From Aggregatilinea lenta (lineage in GTDB: Bacteria > Chloroflexota > Anaerolineae > Aggregatilineales > Aggregatilineaceae), in the NCBI RefSeq assembly GCF_003569045.1, contig NZ_BFCB01000003.1, positions 2,418,001 through 2,482,000 of the forward strand: a stretch of 64,000 nt of DNA, in the 5' to 3' direction. Positions 7,714 through 15,762 of the stretch are shown here, piece by piece. The position numbers were made by a program, and so were the translations under genes. The notes under the pieces were generated by a model. It was not told where the DNA came from and did no database searches. It saw only the letters and a list, made by a program, of their open reading frames with translations. The stretch's first letter is position 1; each line of letters starts with the position of its first letter.

Positions 7714-9306
7714 TCACGGGGTGCGTGCTTTAGGGCGGCCATTGCCGTTCTTGCCGCTGTGCCCGTTGCCGTTGGAATGACCGTTCCCGCCCGCAGGGTT
7801 TAGAACGCTGCTGTCGGCGGGATCGTCGATCACGGGGGTGAGGTTGAGCGCATCGCTCATATGGAAGCGCTGCCACTTGTCGTCGTTCATATTCAGCCGG
7901 TGCTGGATGCCGTTGCGGCGGTGGGTCTCGTCGAAGCCTTCCGGCTTGATGGTCGAGGCGCGGCCTTCCAGCAGGGCAATGACGCCCGACTGGCCCGGCT
8001 CGTGGCGCTGCTCGGCCTGCCGGTCCAGGTGGTCGATCAGGCCGGGATCGTAGTCCATCGGCTCGTCGTAGGCCGTGATGTAGCCCTCGTAGTTGCGCAG
8101 CACGATCTTGCCGGGAGCCTGACTGATCAGGTACTGCGGCATGACCGGGATCTTGCCGCCGCCACCGGGCGCATCGACGACATAGGTCGGGATCGCGTAG
8201 CCGCTGGTGTGGCCGCGCAGCCCTTCGATGATCTCGATGCCCTTGTTGACGGTGGTGCGGAAGTGCCCCGCGCCCTTGACCAGATCGCACTGGTAGAGGT
8301 AGTAGGGCCGCACGCGGTTCCTGACGAGCTTGTGCACCAGTTCGCGCTGGATGTTCACGCTATCGTTGATCCCGGCCAGCAGCACGCTCTGGTTGCCGAG
8401 CGGGATGCCCGCAGAGGACAACTTGTCCAGCGCGCGGCTGAGTTCGGGCGTGATTTCCCTGGGGTGGTTGACGTGAATGTTCATCCACAGGGGATGATAC
8501 TGACGCAGCATCTCGCAGAACTCGTCGGTGATGCGCTGCGGCAGGAAGACCGGCACGCGGGTGCCGATGCGAATGATCTCGATATGCTCGATGGCCCGCA
8601 GACTGGACAGGATGTAGTCCAGCAGCTTGGGGGCCAGGGTCAGCGGATCGCCGCCGCTGAGCAGGACGTCGCGCACCTGGGGCGTGCGACGGAGATAGTC
8701 TAGCTGCAGCTCGAACTCCGCCTTGCTGAAGTTCGCGCCGGGGTTGCCGACGATGCGGCTGCGGGTGCAGTAGCGGCAGTAGCTGGCGCACTGCGTCGTG
8801 ACCAGCATCAGCACGCGGTCGGGGTAGCGATGGACGAGGCCGGGCACAGGACTGTGCTTGTCTTCGGCTAGGCTGTCTTCCATCATGCCTTCGAACGCCT
8901 GCAACTCGCGGCCCAGCGGGATCACCTGGCGGCGCACCGGACAGTGCGGATCGTCGGGGTCGATCAGACTGGCGAAGTAGGGCGTGATGTCAACGCGGAA
9001 TTTATCCTCCGCCGTCAGGCCGTCGACTTCCTCCGGCGTCAGGTGGATGATCTGCGCCAGCTCGTCCAACGAGTTCAGCCGGTGACTGAGCTGCCAGCGC
9101 CAATCGTTCCACTTATCGTCGGGCACGCCGGCCCAAATGGCCGGGCGTGGGGTAGACGGAACTGCCGGTTGCGTTGCGGCGACGGTTGTTGTGCGGGATG
9201 GAGTCGTACGAACGTGGGGCAAAGGAAGGCTTACGCCGGGAGGTTCGGTGTTCTCTTGACCGGGAGGTTCGCTGAGTTCCTCAATGTTCTCGGTATCTTG
9301 CTCCAT
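7714..9306 (-). CDS. kamA: Lysine 2,3-aminomutase (KamA, radical SAM)
   Basis: The enzyme converts L-lysine to L-beta-lysine using S-adenosylmethionine, a 4Fe-4S cluster and PLP. The start at MEQDTEN has GGAGGA a few bases upstream; the in-frame extension to 9402 has no such site. The cluster motif CASYCRYC places Cys at 173, 177 and 180. GGGGKIP gives the PLP lysine at 385. With a constant offset of 48 from the Clostridium subterminale enzyme (recalled), Arg182, Asp341 and Asp378 match the residues that bind the lysine carboxylate and alpha-amino group. This supports true lysine specificity over the EpmB type. The first 60 residues are Pro/Thr-rich, and the last 25 are a Gly/Asn/His-rich tail. 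A good promoter with palindromes on both sides lies upstream. Confidence 0.92.
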   Translation of the reverse strand: MEQDTENIEELSEPPGQENTEPPGVSLPLPHVRTTPSRTTTVAATQPAVPSTPRPAIWAGVPDDKWNDWRWQLSHRLNSLDELAQIIHLTPEEVDGLTAEDKFRVDITPYFASLIDPDDPHCPVRRQVIPLGRELQAFEGMMEDSLAEDKHSPVPGLVHRYPDRVLMLVTTQCASYCRYCTRSRIVGNPGANFSKAEFELQLDYLRRTPQVRDVLLSGGDPLTLAPKLLDYILSSLRAIEHIEIIRIGTRVPVFLPQRITDEFCEMLRQYHPLWMNIHVNHPREITPELSRALDKLSSAGIPLGNQSVLLAGINDSVNIQRELVHKLVRNRVRPYYLYQCDLVKGAGHFRTTVNKGIEIIEGLRGHTSGYAIPTYVVDAPGGGGKIPVMPQYLISQAPGKIVLRNYEGYITAYDEPMDYDPGLIDHLDRQAEQRHEPGQSGVIALLEGRASTIKPEGFDETHRRNGIQHRLNMNDDKWQRFHMSDALNLTPVIDDPADSSVLNPAGGNGHSNGNGHSGKNGNGRPKARTP

Positions 9307-9383
9307 GTTTCCTCCGAAAAAATAAGCCGCACCCAGATGCCTGCTGGCATGGGCCGACCTATACGACTCGAGATGGTGGTTTT

Positions 9384-9399
9384 CTGGACTGCAGTCCAG
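9384..9399. promoter_or_regulatory. Perfect 16-bp palindrome downstream of the kamA promoter
   Basis: CTGGACTGCAGTCCAG is its own reverse complement. It lies 15-30 bases downstream of the kamA -10 box, at about +9 to +24 of the predicted transcript, where a repressor would block transcription. No regulator is encoded next to it. Confidence 0.55.
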
Positions 9400-9414
9400 C
9401 ACATTGTTACACTA

Positions 9415-9442
9415 ATTATACTACGCTTGGTGTGAATGCAAA
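9415..9442 (-). promoter_or_regulatory. kamA promoter
   Basis: On the minus strand, TTTGCA (9437-9442) and a perfect TATAAT (9415-9420) are separated by 16 bases. The start codon lies about 100 bases further on. Confidence 0.65.
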
Positions 9443-9443
9443 G

Positions 9444-9455
9444 TGTGAATTCACA
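9444..9455. promoter_or_regulatory. 12-bp palindrome abutting the kamA -35 box
   Basis: TGTGAATTCACA is a perfect palindrome one base upstream of the -35 element. Its half-site TGTGA recalls the CRP/FNR family, but the spacer is shorter than theirs. It could serve kamA or the divergent dehydrogenase gene at 9554. Confidence 0.4.
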
Positions 9456-9553
9456 GTAGATTCTTTCACGAACATCTTTTTTATAAGTTCCGCTGTGGGA
9501 CGCCTTCCAGGTGGGCGCAGACAGCCAACACTCCCCCTAAGGAGGGACAACGC

Positions 9554-10573
9554 GTGGATACTCAGCAGCCGGTTCGGATGGCCCTGGTGGGCGCCGGAAT
9601 TTTCACCCGCGACGCGCATGTGCCCGCGATCAAAGCGCTGGGCGATCAGATCGAGGTCGTGGCCGTGTACAGCCGCACGCAGAAATCGGCGGACGCGGCG
9701 GCGGCTTTGTTCGAGCACGACATCGAGCCGTACACCGACCTGGGCGCGCTGCTGGCACGGGACGACGTCGAGGCGGTGGACATCACACTGCCGATCCCGC
9801 TGATCCCCGACGCGGTGCGGCAGGCGCTGGCGGCGGACAAGCACGTCGTCAGCGAAAAGCCGATGGCTCCCAGCGTGGCGGACGGGCGCGCGCTGCTCGG
9901 TTTCTATGCGGATCACCGCGACAAGGTGTGGATGGTGGCGGAGAACTGGCGCTATCACGACGTCACTCACAAGGCGGCGGCGCTGATCAAAGAGGGCCGC
10001 ATCGGGAACCCGGTCATGGTCACATGGCACGAGGCTGTGGCGATTGGCGCCGACAACAAGTACTTCAACACCGCGTGGCGTAAGACGGGCGATTTCCAGG
10101 GCGGCTTCATCCTGGATGGCGGCGTGCATCGTGCGGCGGCGCTGCGGGCGCTGCTGGGTGAAGTCGCCAGCGTAAGCGGATTTTCGCGCCAGATACGGCC
10201 TGAGTTGCCGCCTGTGGACACGCTGAGTGCCGCGCTGCGCTTCGAAAGCGGCGCATTGGGCGTATATACCATCACCTATGGCGGGGACGCGCCGTGGACG
10301 CCCGTGCTGGATATCGTGGGCGACCGTGGCGCGATGCGCATCAGCCGCTACGAAACCATCGACCTTGAAAGCGAGGGGCAGACCGAAGAAATTCACCCCA
10401 TATCCGGGAGCGACATCCAGGCGGAGTTGGCCGCGTTTGTGCATTCGGTGCGTACGGGCGAGCCGCACCTGAACACGCCGGAAGAGGGCCTGCTCGACGT
10501 GGCGCTGATGGAAGCGATGTTGCGCGCCGGGGAGAGCGGCGAGATCGTGAACCCAGCGCGGCTGGAGGAGTAA
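9554..10573 (+). CDS. Gfo/Idh/MocA-family NAD(P)-dependent oxidoreductase
   Basis: This 339-residue protein has an N-terminal Rossmann fold with ALVGAGIFTRDAHVPAI near residues 10-26. The family motif SEKPMAP near residue 100 carries the conserved Lys. A C-terminal alpha/beta substrate domain follows. Family members oxidise or reduce sugars, inositols and related alcohols; the substrate cannot be told from sequence. The GTG start is supported by AAGGAGG nine bases upstream. The gene is divergent from kamA. Its stop codon lies only six bases from the truncated transposase remnant, which may have displaced a downstream partner. Confidence 0.85.
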   Translation: MDTQQPVRMALVGAGIFTRDAHVPAIKALGDQIEVVAVYSRTQKSADAAAALFEHDIEPYTDLGALLARDDVEAVDITLPIPLIPDAVRQALAADKHVVSEKPMAPSVADGRALLGFYADHRDKVWMVAENWRYHDVTHKAAALIKEGRIGNPVMVTWHEAVAIGADNKYFNTAWRKTGDFQGGFILDGGVHRAAALRALLGEVASVSGFSRQIRPELPPVDTLSAALRFESGALGVYTITYGGDAPWTPVLDIVGDRGAMRISRYETIDLESEGQTEEIHPISGSDIQAELAAFVHSVRTGEPHLNTPEEGLLDVALMEAMLRAGESGEIVNPARLEE

Positions 10574-10579
10574 ACGACG

Positions 10580-11338
10580 CTACTGGAGATCGGGGAAGAT
10601 GGCCCAGCACCGCCGAATTTCGATGCGTCCGTGTCCTTTGTTGACGGTTTCGGCAGAGCTGTGCTGCAGGTCAGCAAACTGCACGTGGTCCGCATGGGCG
10701 AACCAGTCCTGAATGTGCTGGTGCAAGTGACCCTGATTGTCTTTGACCCGCAGCCCGTAGTCGGCCTTTTCATCGCGGATCGCCTGGGCGAACCTGGTTT
10801 GAGCGCCCATCGCATCGACCGTGACAATACATCCCGCCACATTCAAGTGGCGCAGCAGCGGCGGAATCGCCGTGATTTCATTCGATTTTGCGTCAGTCTT
10901 CCCCTGCTCCAAGGCAATTCCGCTGCGCGTGGTCCACGCATTGACCATATGAGTGGCATCTTTGCCGATGGTCCGGTTATGGCTGCGCCGCACCGTCTTG
11001 CCGTCGATAGCAATGACGTGACCTCGACGCACCCGAAAGACCCCTTCGACCCAGCGCATGAACGCTGTCTGGAATGCCTCGGCATCCAGCACCGCGAAAA
11101 ATCGTCCAAATGTATCGTGGGACGGTATCCCGTGTGGCAGCTTGAGAAATGTCTTCAGCCACTCGTGCCTGGCTTGACCAAAGCGTTCGACATCGACCCA
11201 ACGCGCTGCCCCTGCTAGCACCGCGCACACCGTGATTACGAGTATATCGATCAGCTTGTGATCGCATCGTCCTGCCACTCGCGGATCGGGCAGGTCTTGA
11301 AAACTGATGACTAAGCTGATAGGGTTTTCTTCTGACAT
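10580..11338 (-). pseudogene. ISAs1-family transposase, 3'-truncated remnant
   Basis: The 252-residue product starts normally (MSEENPISLVISFQDLPDPR) and follows the ISAs1/H-repeat transposase pattern. It has the DDE residues in VIAIDGKTVRRSH, VTVDAMGAQ and GHGRIEIRRCW. Family members run to about 370 residues. Here the similarity stops right after the last catalytic motif, and a chance TAG follows after a few residues. About 120 C-terminal residues and the far end of the element are missing. The break lies within ten bases of the neighbouring dehydrogenase stop codon. No terminal inverted repeat or target duplication could be identified by eye. The element is probably immobile. Confidence 0.85.
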
Positions 11339-11518
11339 GGATACCGCCTCGCTTAAGGCACCCTATTCTTCCCTATCCGTACTTTTGATGTGATTGCTCT
11401 GAGGCCAGCGCTACGTGCTCGTATGCGGGCAAATTGCTTGGTATACTCGGCAGATTACAACGCATGCCTGTGGCGATCCCCCAACCGTAACCATTACATG
11501 GGCGAGGTGTTAGTACGC

Positions 11519-12139
11519 ATGACTGGTTCAGACATTTCAGCGGACCGTAATTACGCGCTTGCAGACGATGCGCAACTGGTCGAATGGGCGAAAGACGATT
11601 CGCTGGCATTTGGTGAGTTATACGAGCGGTACGTTAAAAAGATCTATAACTACGTTTACTACCGCACGGGGAACCATTACGATGCCGAGGATCTCACCTC
11701 GCGGGTGTTTTTCCGCGCCCTGGGGCACATCGGCAGCTACACGGACCGTGGGGTTCCGTTTTCCGCGTGGTTATACCGGATCGCGCACAACCTGATCGCC
11801 AACTGGCACCGCGATCGGGGGCGTCAGCGCGTGCTGCCACTGGACGACTACCTTGCCAGCGACGGGCACGGCGATGGGCCGGAAGCGGCCACCGAGTCGC
11901 TGGAGGAGCGCGAGCAACTGCTGCTCTCCATCCGCGACTTGCCAGCCGAGCGCCAGGAACTGCTGATCCTGAAGTTTGTCGAGCGCATGTCGAATGCGGA
12001 AATCGGCAAGATTATGGACCGGACCGAAGGGGCAATCAAGTCCCTGTATCACCGGACGCTGCTATCGTTGAGGAGCACGCTTGAAGACGACGACAACACT
12101 GCGGAAGGGAAATCCGGCAGGCGGCTGTTTGGTCTGTGA
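11519..12139 (+). CDS. RNA polymerase sigma-70 family (ECF-type) factor
   Basis: This sigma factor of 206 residues has region 2 (AFGELYERYVKKIYNYVYYR, then DAEDLTSRVFFRAL and FSAWLYRIAHNLIANWHRD). Region 4 follows (LPAERQELLILKFVERMSNAEIGKIM). The acidic/polar linker between them is about 35 residues. I chose the ATG at 11519 because GAGGTG precedes it; an ATG at 11498 is also in frame but lacks such a site. A candidate extended -10 box, TTGGTATACT, lies at 11438-11447. A small membrane protein gene starts 45 bases downstream and may encode its regulator. The target genes are unknown. Confidence 0.88.
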   Translation: MTGSDISADRNYALADDAQLVEWAKDDSLAFGELYERYVKKIYNYVYYRTGNHYDAEDLTSRVFFRALGHIGSYTDRGVPFSAWLYRIAHNLIANWHRDRGRQRVLPLDDYLASDGHGDGPEAATESLEEREQLLLSIRDLPAERQELLILKFVERMSNAEIGKIMDRTEGAIKSLYHRTLLSLRSTLEDDDNTAEGKSGRRLFGL

Positions 12140-12184
12140 GTCCCGTCTTCATCGGCATTAGTGGAATCAAGGAAGATCGCATAC

Positions 12185-12592
12185 ATGGGACCCCAATTCT
12201 TGAAGCGTCATTTAGATCGGCACGCTGGTGATATGCTCCTTGCCTATGCGGATACGCTGGTGGCCGGTCTGGCGTGGAGTCTGCCCTTTAAGCACGGCAA
12301 CCTGCCGGAGCAATCCGAAGAGCTGTTCGCGCTGACGGAGCAACTGCACAATACGTTGGTGCCGGTCGAGCCGTCCCCGATCTTCGTGCGCGAGCTGCGC
12401 AGTCACCTGATGGACGTGCAGCTGGTCGATGCACCGTCGCTGTGGGAACGCACGCGCCAGCTGCCACTGCCGGTTCAGATCGCGGCGGGCCTGGGCGGGG
12501 CGACCCTGACGGCAGGCATCGTGCTGGTCGCGCGCCGTCCGCTGCTGGACGCGCTGGACGAGCTGCGCAGTCACCGAATCGGCATCGCCTAA
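12185..12592 (+). CDS. Small membrane protein, possible sigma-factor partner
   Basis: I do not recognise a family for this 135-residue protein. The start at MGPQFLKRHL has AAGGAAG nine bases upstream. The first 95 residues look soluble and helical. One hydrophobic segment follows near residues 103-125 (PVQIAAGLGGATLTAGIVLVA), then a short basic C-terminus. The layout of a cytoplasmic helical part and one transmembrane segment, directly downstream of a sigma gene, recalls membrane anti-sigma factors, but no HxxxCxxC zinc motif is present. A role in holding the upstream sigma factor is inference. Confidence 0.6.
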   Translation: MGPQFLKRHLDRHAGDMLLAYADTLVAGLAWSLPFKHGNLPEQSEELFALTEQLHNTLVPVEPSPIFVRELRSHLMDVQLVDAPSLWERTRQLPLPVQIAAGLGGATLTAGIVLVARRPLLDALDELRSHRIGIA

Positions 12593-12645
12593 GCTGTTTC
12601 CGCACGGTATCATCGACGATCCAGGCAGGGGGATATGCCGCTGTG

Positions 12646-13779
12646 ATGCACGAGCGCTACGTCAAAATCACCGGGTGGGGTAAGTACGTCCCCGAACGTG
12701 TACTCACCAACCACGATCTGGCCCAGATGGTAGAGACGAGCGACGAGTGGATCGTCACCCGCACCGGCATCCGCGAGCGCCACATCCGCAGCGACGGTGA
12801 CACGACCTCCAGCATGTCCGTGGCCGCCGCGCAAGACGCGCTGGCCGTCGCCGGGATCACCGCCAAAGACCTGGACCTGATCATCGTCTGTACCTCCTCG
12901 CCCGACTATTTGCTGCCGTCCGTCGCCAGCCAGGTCCAGCACCTGCTCGGCGCGGAGTGCGGCGCTTTTTCGCTGGTGGCTGGCTGTTCGGGCTGGGTTT
13001 ACGGGTTCACCACCGCCAGCCAGTTCATCCGCAGCGGGCAGTATAACCGCGTGTTGGTGGTCGGCGTGGAGATCATCTCGTTTGCGATGGACTTCACCGA
13101 CCGTACGACCTGCGTGCTGTTCGGCGACGCGGCGGCGGCGACGGTGGTCGAGGTCAGCGACCAGCCGGGCGGCCTGCTGGCGAGTGAGCTGGGATCGGAT
13201 GGCTCCGGTGCGATGGCGCTTTACGTGCCGGACGGCGGCAGCACCTCCCCGGTGACGCAGCGCACCGTGGACGAAGGGCGGCAGTACCTGCGCATGGACG
13301 GCCAGGAAGTGTTCAAGTTCGCCGTGCGCACGCTGGCAAGCTCGCTCAAGCGCACCGTCTACGAGGCCGGGCTGACGCCGGACGACATCGACCTGTTTAT
13401 TCCGCACCAGGCTAACGCGCGCATCATCGAGGCGGCAGCGCGGCAGATGCGGGTTCCGCTCGACAAGTTTTACATGAACCTCGATCGCTACGGGAACACC
13501 TCGGCGGCGTCGGTGCCGCTGGCGCTGGTTGAGGCAATCGAGGAAGGTCGCATCCGCGAAGGCGACACGGTCGCCATGTGCGCGTTCGGCGCGGGCCTGA
13601 CCTGGGCGACCGCCGTCGTGCAGATGGGCACAGTCGAAGAAAGCGCGGCGGACAGCCTGTTTTTACCGGCGCGGGCGCGTTATCTGGCGCGGCGCACGTC
13701 CGACATCGTGCTCGATTCGGCCCAGTCGGCGCTGCTGCCGCTGTACACCTTCCTGTACGAGCGGCGCAAGAAGCACTAG
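12646..13779 (+). CDS. fabH: 3-oxoacyl-ACP synthase III (FabH/KASIII family)
   Basis: This enzyme condenses an acyl-CoA with malonyl-ACP to start fatty-acid synthesis, or a related acyl starter. The catalytic triad is complete: Cys114 in VAGCSGWVYG, His254 in FIPHQANARI and Asn284 in RYGNTSAASV. The expected SDEWIVTRTGIRERH motif lies near the N-terminus. FabH proteins usually end about 330 residues in. Here 47 more residues follow (from about 331), including TSDIVLDSAQSALLPLYTFL and a basic end. The start could also be the GTG at 12643; a G-rich site lies just upstream. A second paralog elsewhere could be the housekeeping enzyme, so a specialised acyl substrate remains possible. Confidence 0.88.
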   Translation: MHERYVKITGWGKYVPERVLTNHDLAQMVETSDEWIVTRTGIRERHIRSDGDTTSSMSVAAAQDALAVAGITAKDLDLIIVCTSSPDYLLPSVASQVQHLLGAECGAFSLVAGCSGWVYGFTTASQFIRSGQYNRVLVVGVEIISFAMDFTDRTTCVLFGDAAAATVVEVSDQPGGLLASELGSDGSGAMALYVPDGGSTSPVTQRTVDEGRQYLRMDGQEVFKFAVRTLASSLKRTVYEAGLTPDDIDLFIPHQANARIIEAAARQMRVPLDKFYMNLDRYGNTSAASVPLALVEAIEEGRIREGDTVAMCAFGAGLTWATAVVQMGTVEESAADSLFLPARARYLARRTSDIVLDSAQSALLPLYTFLYERRKKH

Positions 13780-13803
13780 GCTCGTCCACTTTGATGCAGT
13801 TTC

Positions 13804-13843
13804 ACACCCCGGTCCTGAATTTGACAGGCCGGGGTGTTTCTTT
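13804..13843 (+). terminator. Rho-independent terminator after fabH
   Basis: ACACCCCGG (13804-13812) pairs with CCGGGGTGT (13829-13837). An inner CCTG/CAGG pair extends the stem past a one-base bulge. The tail is TTTCTTTA. Confidence 0.85.
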
Positions 13844-13930
13844 ATACAGTGTGGGCGTATTATGCAGGTGGGGCCGCAGCGACGACCTGCGGTGATCGTA
13901 CCCCGGCTGCCAGCGGAGGCAGCATTACCC

Positions 13931-14716
13931 ATGAAACATCTCTTTCTCTCTCCCCATCCCGACGACGCCGCGTTGAGCTGCGGCGGGTGGATCGTTCATC
14001 TGACTCAAGCCGGAGAGCCGGTCGAAATCTTCACCCTGATGGCCGCCGACATGCCGCCGGACACGCCGCAGGGCGCGTTCGTGGTGGAGCACGTCGAGCG
14101 CTGGAACCTGGGGCCCGATCCCAGCCCAGGGCGGCGCGTGGAGGATGCGCGCTCGGCGGAAGTGCTGGGCGCGTCGCTGCGCTGCGGCGATCTGGTGGAT
14201 GCGATTTACCGCGTCGGCGCAGACGGTCGCCTGCTGTACCCCGATCTGCCCGCGCTATTTGGCGAGATCGCGCCGGACGACGCTGTGCGCTCCAGGATCG
14301 AGGCCGTCGCGCGCGACCTGGAGCCAGACGTGATCCTGTATGCGCCGCTGGGGGCCGGGCACCACGTCGATCATCAGGCGGTGCGCGACATCGCGCTGCT
14401 GTGGCGCAATCTGCATCCCGGCGCGCCGATCCTGTTTTACGAAGAATACCCGTACACTGTGCGCGACCATACCGCGATCGAAGCGGCGCGCGGGCTGCTG
14501 GGGCTGGACACCGCCGCCGAGATCTGCCCCATGCGCGCGGACGCGCTTGAAACGAAGATCCGCTCGATAGCCTGCCACGCTTCGCAGATCCCGACGTTTT
14601 GGGCGGGCGTGGACGCGATGGCGGACGACGTGCGGCAGTACGCGGGGGCAGTGGGCGACGGCGCGCCTGCCGAACGATTTTGGCGTCCGTTGGCGCAGAC
14701 CTCCGGCGATTATTGA
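13931..14716 (+). CDS. PIG-L/LmbE-family zinc deacetylase
   Basis: This 261-residue protein belongs to the family that removes N-acetyl groups from GlcNAc-type sugars. Relatives include MshB and BshB of mycothiol and bacillithiol synthesis. The zinc motif PHPDD lies at the N-terminus (HLFLSPHPDDAALSCGG), and the third ligand region is GHHVDHQAVRDI. The start at MKHLFLS has GGAGG about twelve bases upstream, a little far. No glycosyltransferase lies next to it, so the substrate is unknown. The gene follows the fabH terminator and lies 25 bases before the histidine kinase gene, so the two may be co-transcribed. Confidence 0.85.
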   Translation: MKHLFLSPHPDDAALSCGGWIVHLTQAGEPVEIFTLMAADMPPDTPQGAFVVEHVERWNLGPDPSPGRRVEDARSAEVLGASLRCGDLVDAIYRVGADGRLLYPDLPALFGEIAPDDAVRSRIEAVARDLEPDVILYAPLGAGHHVDHQAVRDIALLWRNLHPGAPILFYEEYPYTVRDHTAIEAARGLLGLDTAAEICPMRADALETKIRSIACHASQIPTFWAGVDAMADDVRQYAGAVGDGAPAERFWRPLAQTSGDY

Positions 14717-14741
14717 GCGACTCAGGACAGGATGAACGACT

Positions 14742-15629
14742 ATGCGTGACACCGAACGAGATCCCCTGGAAGCGGCGCGGGCGCTGGCGTCCGAGCTGCG
14801 GCAGAAGGCCGGGACGGACTTGATTCCCGATCTGGACAAGCTGGAAGCGCTGCTGGCGGATGCCGCCAAACCGGACGCAGCCGTGCCGGAAGTGGCGCCG
14901 GACGCGGATATGATCCCGCGCCAACAACTCGATGATCTGGTGGCGGAGAACGCCAAGTTCGTCTCGGTGATGGTTCACGAGATCCGCGTGCCGATGACCA
15001 GCATTCGGGGCTACAACGACATGCTGCTGAAGAACGTCGTCGGTGAGTTGAACGAGATGCAGCAGCAGTTCGTCGAGGTGATCCGCTCCAACGTGATCCG
15101 CATGGAACACCTCGTCACGGACGTGAGCGACGCCAGCAAGCTGCGGTCGGGTCGCATCCGGCCTGAGCCGAAGATGGACATGTACAAAAACATCGCGCTC
15201 GAAGTCGAAAAGGCGACCACAACGCTGGCAGAAGAGCACGGCCACACGCTGACCTTCGACACGCCGCAGGGCCTGCCGATCCTCAATGTGGACGGGCCGC
15301 GACTGGTGCAGGCGCTGACTAAGCTGGTGATCAACGCACTGCAATACACACCGGACGGCGGCCAGATCACTGTGCGCGCCGAAAACACGGGCGGGCAGTT
15401 GAAGGTGAGCGTTCAGGACAGCGGCATCGGCATGGACGACGAGGAGCAGACGCACATCGGCGAGCTGTTCTGGCGCGGCGAGAGCGAGCACGTACGCTCG
15501 TTCAAGGGGCACGGACTGGGACTGCCGATTGCGATCGGGCTGGTCAAGCTGATGGGCGGCGAATTCAGCTACGAGACGGCCCCGGAGCAGGGCAGCACTT
15601 TCAGCATCCTGTTGCCGCCGATGAGTTAA
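14742..15629 (+). CDS. Soluble sensor histidine kinase
   Basis: The 295-residue protein has no membrane segment. After about 70 helical residues comes the H-box VHEIRVPMTSIRGY, with the phospho-accepting His79. An HATPase domain follows, with KLVINALQYTPDGGQITV (N box), DSGIGMD (G1) and GHGLGLPIA (G2). Pro-Met replaces the usual Pro-Leu in the H-box, which is common. No sensory PAS or GAF domain is visible, so the signal is likely to come from a partner protein through the N-terminal coiled region. No response regulator gene is adjacent. sucC follows after 133 bases. Confidence 0.88.
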   Translation: MRDTERDPLEAARALASELRQKAGTDLIPDLDKLEALLADAAKPDAAVPEVAPDADMIPRQQLDDLVAENAKFVSVMVHEIRVPMTSIRGYNDMLLKNVVGELNEMQQQFVEVIRSNVIRMEHLVTDVSDASKLRSGRIRPEPKMDMYKNIALEVEKATTTLAEEHGHTLTFDTPQGLPILNVDGPRLVQALTKLVINALQYTPDGGQITVRAENTGGQLKVSVQDSGIGMDDEEQTHIGELFWRGESEHVRSFKGHGLGLPIAIGLVKLMGGEFSYETAPEQGSTFSILLPPMS

Positions 15630-15762
15630 GCGGCAGAACGCGGCGTTTTGTCCGCGCGGCGGTGAAGCCCGGCAAGGTGCCGGAAGCCTGGATTCTATAC
15701 TACAATTCAAGTGTGACGATGCGCGCTTCTCCCCCCGCGCACACTGACTGGAGGCAATATCT

